From positions 24,888,460 through 24,952,459 of the forward strand of contig OX104112.1 of the NCBI GenBank assembly GCA_944474755.1: 64,000 bases of DNA. The letters are read 5' to 3'. Numbering within the stretch: the stretch's first letter is position 1; every line of letters begins with the position of its first letter. The DNA comes from Limnoperna fortunei. Taxonomy: Eukaryota; Mollusca; Bivalvia; Mytilida; Modiolidae. The notes below the pieces were generated by a model, which saw only the letters and a program-made list of their open reading frames with translations, did not search any database and had not been told where the DNA came from. The translations under genes were made by a program, and so were the position numbers. Shown here piece by piece: positions 56,643-64,000 of the stretch.

Positions 56643-59567
56643 CTAACAGACAGCTGAATCCCCTGATTTCTTGGAAACCAAAGGAAAATTAATTTGTTGA
56701 GCTGCCACTATTGGTCCAAGAGAAAAAAGGTTGGCAGACATAGACCTAAGGTAAAAAGATGTAAAAGAATTTTGACACCCCCAAAAACCTGCGGATAAAA
56801 CTTCAGAAATAGAAGCAGAATTAAAAAGTGCCCAGGAGGCAGCAAGAGCTCTAACTTCATGAGCTTTAACAGAGTGTCGGGTAAGAAGTTCTTCTCCCGA
56901 AGACTCGTAAGCTAAAATAATAGCCCGACAAATCCAAGAAGAAATTGTCTTAGCAGAGATGTCAGAAATACCCTTTTTTAAGGGAAGAAAAAGTCTAGTA
57001 TTCTTGACAGAACGAGTATTTCTAGTTCTGTCCAAATAAATGCTAAGGATTCTGACTGGACAAAGAAGCTTAGAAGAAGCATCTTCCGGCAGAGCTGGAA
57101 TACAGATGGGTTCTGCCCCTCTATCTGGAATCTGATTCTTACCCAAGAAAGAAGGATCTGTTAGAAGAGTAACAGAAGATTTGTTTCTAGAAAAACGAAG
57201 ACAAGAATCAGAGACAGATAAGGCATGAATCTCGCTTCTTCTTCTACCGGAAGCTAAAGTTAGCAAAAAGCAACATTTGTAAGCAACAAAACGTAGGTCA
57301 ACTTTCTCAGCTGGCTCAAAAGGGGCAGAATTTAGGGCAGCTAGGACCAAACCTAAATCCCACTGTGGAACTAACTTATTTTGTTTAGGTCTTTCTAAAC
57401 TAAAGTTCCTTACTAATAAGGAAATATATTCGTTATTACCAAAATCTGAGCCACCAAGAAGAGAAATAGTCCTACTTATAGCAGACCTGTAACCTTTGAT
57501 AGTTGAAGGTACCAATTTTTTAACCTCAAAGAGGAAAACTAGGAAGTCTGCTAATTGCTGAACAGTGACATGGACAGGATCAATTTCCTGTTCACTGCAC
57601 CAATCACAGAAGATGGACCACTTGGCATCATAAACGATGCATGTGGACTCTCTAACAGATCTAGAGATGTGTGAGGCTGCTCTTTCAGAAAAGCCTTTCT
57701 GCCTGAGACCCTCCCTGATAGTAACCAGGCGTGAAGGTGCAGAGACTCTGGGTTGGGATGTACCACTTTTCCTCTGAATTGAGATAGTAGATCTCTTCTC
57801 GGAGGAAGACGAAGAGGTCTGGCACAAGACAGATGCAGCAGATCTGTGTACCACCCTTGTTTTGGCCAAGCTGGCGCAATAAGAATGATCTTGCAGTCCT
57901 CGACTCTGATCTTTGCTAGAACCTGGTGGAGAAATCTGAATGGAGGGAATGCATAGGCGAACATTCCTTTCCAAGACAGGGACATAGCGTCCACTGCAAA
58001 AGCCAGGGGGTCTGGTACTGGAGAAACGAAAGTTGCCAGCTTGTGGTTCAGACTGGTAGCAAAGAGGTCCAGAAGAGGACGGTCCCAATGGAGAACAATG
58101 GAATCGAAGACTACTTTGAGTAATTCCCATTCCGTGTTCACCGGAGAAAGAGACCGAGACAGGGACTATTAGAACTATGTTCCACTGAAGACAAAGAAGC
58201 AAAATTTCCTTGCATAGAAGAAAAAGAGCATGGCAGTGAGTTCCTCCCTGATTTCTCAGGTAGGCCACTACGGTAGTATTGTCCGTTGCTAGTACTAATG
58301 TCTTTGAGACTAGAAAAGTCTTGAAAGACTGGAGTGCTAACAGGACTGCTCTCATCTCTAGGAGATTTATGTGTTCTTGCTGATGAGCAAGTGACCACAC
58401 TCCTGAAACTGACTTCCCTTCTAGAAAGGCTCCCCAACCTAGGAGAGAAGCGTCTGTGTACAGGGTTAAAGAGGGTATTGGTTGAGCCAATGCCACACCC
58501 TTTAAAACATTTTCCCTGCGAGTCCACCAATCTAGGTGAGAAAGAACCACTGGAAGAATAGGAACTGCTGCTTCCCAATCTTCCGAAGTTGCTTCCCAAT
58601 GTTCTTGGAGATAGAACTGGAGGGGCCGAATGTGAAGACGTCCCAAGTGGACCACATCGGCCAGAGAATTCAGAAAACCCAGAAGTTGGGAGAACTGTCG
58701 TGCAGTAACTGTCGAACAGTTGTGAAACATCTGAATTCTCTGACACAGTGACAAAAACTTTTCCTCTGGAGGAAAAATCAGTCCGAGGTCCGTCCTGTAA
58801 TGTTCCCCCAAGAACAGAAAACTCTGAGCAGGAAGAATCTCTGACTTCTTCCAAGAAATGAGAAAACCCAGGTCCAGTAGAAGTGAGATGAAGAGGTGAG
58901 TGTGACGAGACAGACATTCTGGGTTGAATTCTCTCAGCAGAGAATCGTCCAGATATGAGTGAATCTGAATAGAAAGGGTATGTAGATGAGCTACAACTGT
59001 CTGAAACACTCTGGTGAAGACCTGAGGAGCTATTGCCAGGCCAAAAGGGAGGGCCAGAAATTGGAAAACCTTGCCATTCCAAACGAAACGTAGGTATTTC
59101 CTGTAGGCAAAAGCTATGGGAATGTGGAAGTACGCATCTGAGAGATCGAGACTGGTAGTCCACATACCTGGAAGAATACATGACCTGATTGATCTGTTCG
59201 TCTCCATTTTGAAATGGGGAACAGAAAGGTAAGTATTCAGAATAGACAGGTCTATAACAGGTCTCATCCCCCCCGTTTTCTTGCGAACCAAGAAAAGACG
59301 AGAATAGAAACCTGGAGTCAACTGATGAGAAGGAAGTTCTTCTATTACTCCTTGCAGTACTTCTTCCGACAGAAGAAGGAATTTCTCCTTGTCTGAAGTC
59401 TGAGACATAGGAATCGGACTTGCTGACAAAGGAGGAAGTTCCAGAAACTCTAGATCCAATCCCCCCCGAATTACTGACAGTACCCAAATATCTGTGGTGA
59501 TCTTTTCCCACTGATGTAGAAACTGGGACAATCTTCCTCCCACTGGTGTTGAAGGAAGGGGGAACAT
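56643..59567 (-). pseudogene. DIRS RT-RNase H fused in frame to tyrosine recombinase
   Basis: 974 codons. Residues 1-460: reverse transcriptase with DLSDAYFHIPI (141-151), LPFGLAIAPQVF (173-184) and the catalytic YLDD (205-208), then RNase H with D372, E404 and D429. At about residue 466 the frame goes wrong: the end of RNase H (region with the expected PG...AD motif) is deleted and the next 130 or so residues are out-of-frame, serine-rich. Residues 610-974: tyrosine recombinase with R at 774-780 (GRRRSEI), H903, R906, W929 and Y939 all present. In related elements the recombinase lies in a different frame from the RT; here the deletion has put them in phase. ORF length should not be read as an intact polyprotein. 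Confidence 0.85.
57551..58150 (-). pseudogene. DIRS methyltransferase-like region, in the other frame
   Basis: The frame opens just after SLSRSLSPVNTEWELL and continues with LLDLFATSLNHKL, FVSPVPDPLAFAVDAMS, YAFPPF and IILIAPAWPKQGWY. This is the segment that follows RNase H in DIRS elements and is usually annotated as a methyltransferase-like domain. It runs on past LHAWLLSG and overlaps the start of the recombinase by about 150 bases. An in-frame TAG and TAA stand directly upstream, where the RNase H end has been lost, so it is cut off from its RT. Confidence 0.85.
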
Positions 59568-61375
59568 AATAATGTTCCTCTCCTTTGGGAGAAGTCAGTA
59601 AAAAACGAGGGGGCAACAACCTATTTACGAGGGCCAGTCTTCTTGTTTCCTTTAAAACCTTTAGAAGGTTTTTTAGGATTAGAATATTTAGTGACATTGG
59701 CCACTTTCTTCTTTTAACAAGAGCTGACTGGTTAGACGAGGAGACAGTTGCAGACCTCTTACCATTAGTCAATTGAACATTGACCTTGAGTGGTTGTGGG
59801 GTCTTGGCAATCTCCTCCTGCACCCTCTGAATAGGCAAGCCAAAAATCTTGTCCGAGAGAGGTGACCTCAGTAAAGAGTCATAAAGACTTTCACTTACAG
59901 AAGATTTCTCCAGAATTTCCCGCCTTTTAGAAAGGGTGAAATTCGCAAGAGGTCCCATGAGAAGGAACTGAGACGAACCCAGGGCCTGGTCAACCTGTAA
60001 AAGGAGTGTTTTGACTTCAGACAAATCATCTCCAGATTTATCTTGAAGCAAAGCTCCTACTGCAGACAAGAAAAATTCAGCAGAACCTAGAGTATGAGAG
60101 ATGCTACGCAGTAGATTTTCTGACTTTGCCCAAAGAGACTGGGAGAGTCTAAGACCATCTACAGATTTAGTCCCTAGTAGCTGTGCCAAGGATTTGTCAC
60201 AGACTGGGGCTGTTTTCCCGATAGAGGAGTCATTAACTTCAAAGTCCTTACTCCTGAATCTACCTGGAAAAGAAGTAGCACCAAAACCTGCAACAGAAGA
60301 CCCCTGAGCAGACTTATCAAACAATTTGTTATCGAGACAGTCGTTAACAAACTGAATAGCTGCAGTAGTGTGATTAGATTCTGGAAAGGACTTGTAAGTG
60401 ACAAGTTCTTCCTGAATTAATCCACATGAGGTCTCAAAAGTAGAAACAGTTTTCTTAGGTCTAGGAGGAGATGGACAATGAACATAGGCAACATCTCTTA
60501 AGAGAGAATAAACCCTAGCTCGAAGTTGATCTTTAGAAGACACAACAGAGTCCTCTACCTCTGATTCCCTAGGGGAACAAACCTGTGAAGACAGGGAAGA
60601 CCTAAGAGAAGAAACTGCTCTTACTGGGATGTGGGCAACAGGAGCCTCCTCATTTTCCACATCTTCCCCAAGGAAGTCAGCTTCCTGGCTACCTGGAGCC
60701 ATGGAGATAATGTCAGACTCTTCCACCTGAGGGGAAGAGATGGAGGCACCATTGCCCTCTAAAGCTGAGACTCTACTTGAAATTGCACCTAATTCCTCCA
60801 ACATAGATTTTTAAAAATCAGCTAGGGCCTCCTTAAACCCAGAAACCAAAGAAGTAGTTTCAGAATTCTGAGAAATAGTAGAAGAAATTGGGGCTCTAAA
60901 CGAATCCTGCCCACCAAAAGCTGGCTGAGGCCAGTATGGGTAGGGTAGGGAAAAGAAAGGAATGGGGAGGAAGAACCCAAGGAGGCCGAGGAAAAGCCTG
61001 ATGCTGAGTGTAAGGTGTACTTGGTACACTAAAACTAGTACAGACTGGCGGTGCAGAGCTTAAACGCATGGCTGAACCCGAAGCAGAGTATGCGGAACCA
61101 GTACTGTCTACCGGTCTGGAATAAGTGTGAGTAACCGTAGACAGTGTGGGTATGCCGACAGACCTTGGTCTACTAGGAACTGGGTCCTGACTTAGACCCC
61201 CGCTCCTCACACTTGTAACTGATGTTACAAGACTAGTAGAGGAGACGGGTTTCGGAATACCCACAAGGGGATTGGGGCAAGACCCATCCCTAAAGCAGTC
61301 GGTACCTGTAATGACACTCTCGTCAAAAGTACTCCGACCTTCAGTTTCATTAATATTTATGCTGGTAAAATCCAT
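58138..61375 (-). pseudogene. DIRS gag-like ORF, broken
   Basis: Probable start at 61375 (MDFTSININETEGRS). The frame shifts between 61029 and 60896, from the Ser/Pro-rich first part to the frame with PYWPQPAFGGQDSFRAP. A TAA then interrupts GFKEALADF-stop-KSMLEELGAI at 60811-60813. The following frame is open to 58138, but only its first 400 or so residues (to about 59600) look like gag; the rest is a serine-rich shadow of the RT frame. I see no zinc knuckle. Gag proteins of this group diverge fast, so assignment rests on position. Confidence 0.7.
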
Positions 61376-61523
61376 AATAATGCAAATCTTACCTGACAAT
61401 AATACATAAAAACAATACAAACAATTCAAATAATCAAGAAAAATTGCTAAAATTCAACAAATAAATCTTTCTTCCAAAATTGCTCTATGCAGCAAAAATC
61501 TCGTGCCAATCGTTCTCGCAGCA

Positions 61524-61674
61524 GGAAATGGAATGAGGTAAATGGGGTATTAGAGATAGGATATCCGGTTTGAGGGGAACATTTCAAGAATTATTGTTAT
61601 CTTCCTGCTGTGTCAAGGTCTCGCTAAGGGAGTATCTCAGAATTTATAGTGGTAAGCTATTTATTGATATAAAA
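61524..61674. repeat. DIRS right inverted terminal repeat (5' end of the element)
   Basis: Complementary to the left terminus between GGAAATGGAATGAGG (61524) and AATTTATAGTGGTAAG (about 61655). The outer 20 or so bases (CTATTTATTGATATAAAA) are unique to this end and are matched by the internal complementary region. Likely carries the promoter, by analogy with DIRS-1. Confidence 0.88.
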
Positions 61675-62189
61675 ACAGTATTTCGGTATTTAGTTTCCAC
61701 TTTAAGAATCGACTATGACAAATCGTGATGAGCGTAAAAAATGTTAATAACTAATTAGGTATACGACCGGCCAAGATCCGGCCCTGAAGTCACTATTTGG
61801 TTAGTGCCTATAGTGACTACGTCACTATTTGGTTAGTGCCTATAGTGACTACGTGACGTAGTCTTACGTGACCAGAATATGACATGAATGGGATTAATTT
61901 AGATCTTACATGCGGCGACAGTAGAAAAATGGGGGAGTAAGTGATAGATTTAATTAAAACCAGATTGATAAAACTTACATGTTGCTTAATATACACAACA
62001 ATGATCTGGAACTAATAGCATGTTGTCATCACATAGATGGTCCCTCATATATTGAAATCAGACATCGTACAGACACTTGCCCTCTTTAATTGTGTTTATC
62101 TCCCTTTGAATGTAAATACGATTTCTAAACAATAGTTAGTAATAAAATAAAAAGTTTATACTTGATCAGTATCGTCTTAAAAACTGGGA
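61675..62189. other. noncoding; 32-bp direct repeat
   Basis: GTCACTATTTGGTTAGTGCC plus TATAGTGACTAC is repeated exactly in tandem at 61789-61820 and 61821-61852. The unit is itself partly self-complementary (GTCACTAT and ATAGTGAC). No gene. Confidence 0.7.
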
Positions 62190-62345
62190 TTGTTCACAAT
62201 GCCCGACCCACAGAGCCAACACGTTCAAATGTGTCGTATAATAATTGACCTCTCGGCCGGGATCAGATCAAAATACGGAAAGCCTGACCGCGCACCATAG
62301 TAGGTTACTTCTTTGGACAGTACCACGCTCCTTGCAAGATAAAAA
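62190..62345 (+). repeat. dispersed repeat R3, copy 2
   Basis: Matches 12175-12345: CCCGACCCACAGAGC-like start, ATACGGAAAGCCTGACCGCG, and AGTACCACGCTCCTTGCAAG. See the other copy. Confidence 0.5.
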
Positions 62346-62464
62346 CGTCTTTTGTAGATATTGATGAGTATACGTTGTAGCTGGTTTAAAATGCAAATTT
62401 CAAAGCCCCTTATCCATACATCCGTGCCTGACTTCGCGCCTTGATTGCAATGCACTTCTGTATT

Positions 62465-63088
62465 GAATAAATGAAAACATCTTATCGAGGTTCCAATGCA
62501 TTCAAAATGCTGCGGCTGGACTTATTACCAGAACTCGTCATAGTAAACCAATAACACCAGTTCTAAAATCATTACACGGAGTTCCGGTCAAACCACGATG
62601 TCAATACAAACTTTTAATTTGCACCTTCAAAGCGTTACACAACGATGAGTCATCATATTTGGAAGAACTAGTTGAGAAATACGAACCAAGAAAAACTTAA
62701 AGACGTATCTTTTTAAATTGGCTTATGAATCGTAATATAACACATTTAACAATGGGACATAGTTTATTATGTGGTTTTTTGGGAACTATATTTCAGAAAA
62801 AAAGTTAAATCTTATTTTAAATTTTAGTATTTATTCATATTGTTATTCATCTGTTTTATATCATTTTAAAGTAAATTTTTGCGTCTATTCTGTTTTTTGT
62901 ACTTTTACATATTTTTTTGTTGTATAATTTTTAAGCATTGTTTCTTTTTCATCGCATTGTAATATGTGTTTCTGTGTATTGTATTACTTGTTTTTTAATT
63001 TTTTTTTGTCATGTAAAGCGTCTTGAGCGATTTTAATTAATTATAACGCTATAAAAAAAACTGTGTAATAATAATAATAATAATAGTT
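62465..63088 (+). mobile_element. LINE 3' fragment with the end of a reverse transcriptase
   Basis: 62479-62700 reads as the C-terminal end of a CR1/L2/Nimb-type reverse transcriptase: IQNAAAGLITRTR, ITPVLKSLHGVPVKPRCQYK, LLICTFKALHNDESSYLEEL. The 3' end carries GTAAAGCGTCTTGAGCGATT, ATAACGCTATAAAAAA and an (AAT)n tail, usual for this group. The 5' part is absent, as in most LINE copies. Degenerate and inactive. Confidence 0.85.
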
Positions 63089-64000
63089 AATCCATACATT
63101 TCGATCAAAATTTGTTTGCCCTTTGTTCTAAGGTTCTCGAAGTGATTTATTGTCTGTTACCTTGCGTAAATACTGCTTGACTGTCTTGCCCATTAGAACT
63201 TTTTGTATGGTATATTGCGTTTCAATCTCTTATAGAACAAATACTATCATTGTAACTATGTGAGCTCTTTTGAAATATAACAGATTTGTTCTTTTGTCAT
63301 GCTTTTTTGTATGTCACGAAAGCGCTATGATGTCAGTTAAGGACTAACCCGATAATACAAAGTTTATTTGGAAATAGAAAAAAGTATCGAAGGTATCCTA
63401 GCTAGGTGTGATAATGAAATAATAAGTCAATGATCATGTTTAAACAAAAGAAGGGATAGCAACAAACAAACAGACGCACAACACAAAGACAAAAAATTTA
63501 GAAACAAGAACCCAACTAAAAACTTTGGGTGAGTCCAAGTGCTCCGGAAGGGTAAGCAACTTTACAATAGCTCGACTTGAAAAACTATTCGATAATTAAT
63601 TTTCTATGAATAGAAATGTTAATTGGGTTAGGATGTATTGTGGCAGGAAAATAGATGTTGTCGTATATAAAGTTGAGCTATATTTTTTCCAACGTTCTTT
63701 TACGATAATTTATAAAATATTTATCTGTTGACTGCAAGAAAAACACATTAAAGTATAGTGTACCAGACATGCTACAAACCAAAAATTCCCCTTTGAAAAA
63801 CCACAGAAAATCAGTTTTTTGACATACACTGTCGAAAACAAACTATATGACGATATCATGCAGTCCTTCGACCACTTATTTTTCGAAAAGCATTCATCAT
63901 ATGACAAAATATAATTTGGGGCATAGCCTTTCAAAATGAAAATTCAATTTACTAAAATCGAGACAAGAAAGTAAGTCTCTTTTAAATCAGCACTCATTAA
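63089..64000. other. no convincing gene
   Basis: AT-rich. A 74-codon minus-strand frame at 63710-63934 has no motif. AGTCCAAGTGCTCCGGAAGG at about 63532 resembles GGGTGCTCCGGATGAG at 10853, a short repeated word of unknown origin. Confidence 0.4.

Larger units (their letters stand above)
56318..61674 (-). mobile_element. DIRS-type tyrosine-recombinase retrotransposon, 5.4 kb
   Basis: Coding strand is minus. Terminal repeats are inverted: 56318-56493 and 61524-61674 share about 140 bp, from ACTTACCACTATAAATT-like to CTCATTCCATTTCC. Next to the left (3') terminus lies an internal complementary region, 56532-56640. Its first half complements the outer left end and its second half complements the outer right end. 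This is the DIRS architecture, thought to allow circular DNA formation and integration by a tyrosine recombinase without target duplication. Order in the coding direction: gag-like, reverse transcriptase, RNase H, methyltransferase-like, tyrosine recombinase. Both structural ends are present, but the coding region is broken in at least three places. Confidence 0.93.

Noticed and set aside
58138..59600. Serine-rich second half of the gag-frame ORF as a protein domain
   Set aside because: It is an alternative frame of the reverse transcriptase coding sequence, which has the conserved motifs.
57926..60404. Plus- and minus-strand ORFs of 60-76 codons inside the DIRS element
   Set aside because: Shadows of the DIRS coding frames with no motifs of their own.

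Overview
The window is AT-rich, repeat-laden invertebrate nuclear DNA. A bivalve mollusc is the best guess, because of intronless-looking B-box/coiled-coil/NHL-like genes, tRNA-derived SINEs ending in a GGCGTTAAACACC-type tail, a DIRS retrotransposon, LINE relics and many minisatellites; this is inference, as no host gene here fixes the species. Most long open frames are repeats: the 18, 21, 48 and 66 bp arrays have periods divisible by three and stay open on both strands.

Layout. 1-13 kb: gene-poor, with small dispersed repeats, an (ATTG)n microsatellite (8.9-9.1 kb), a field of AACGCAA words (about 10 kb), a Mutator-like MITE with a 9-bp target duplication (10.33-10.73 kb) and a 26-bp minisatellite (12.7-13.4 kb). 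13.5-21.3 kb: a segment holding a 46-bp array, a SINE and a B-box gene (16.39-20.24 kb) whose 3' part is split by a 2.2-kb element. 21.6-30 kb: no convincing gene, and one dispersed element built on a 21-bp array. 30.1-33.4 kb: three head-to-tail copies of a roughly 1.07-kb repeat. 33.5-34.1 kb: inverted second copy of the 21-bp-array element. 35.4-37.0 kb: 48-bp array with a 608-bp higher-order duplication. 37.4-41.9 kb: paralogous copy of the 13.5-21.3 kb segment, carrying a B-box pseudogene. 43.6-50.3 kb: an 18-bp array split by about 4.4 kb of unrelated sequence. 51.8-56.0 kb: a 66-bp satellite that looks derived from the middle of the SINE. 56.3-61.7 kb: a nearly complete but broken DIRS element on the minus strand. 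62.5-63.1 kb: the 3' end of a LINE.

How it fits together. The two B-box copies serve as internal controls: wherever one has an insertion, the other shows the empty site. This exposes a 2.2-kb element with direct terminal repeats whose central 207-bp module is inverted between the two repeats, a 1.3-kb insertion in the second copy, and an array that is about 21 units in one copy and one unit in the other. The DIRS element has inverted termini and an internal complementary region matching both outer ends. A deletion at the end of its RNase H region has put the reverse transcriptase and tyrosine recombinase in one frame. No intact host gene can be claimed with confidence; the 415-aa B-box ORF is the best candidate, probably truncated.
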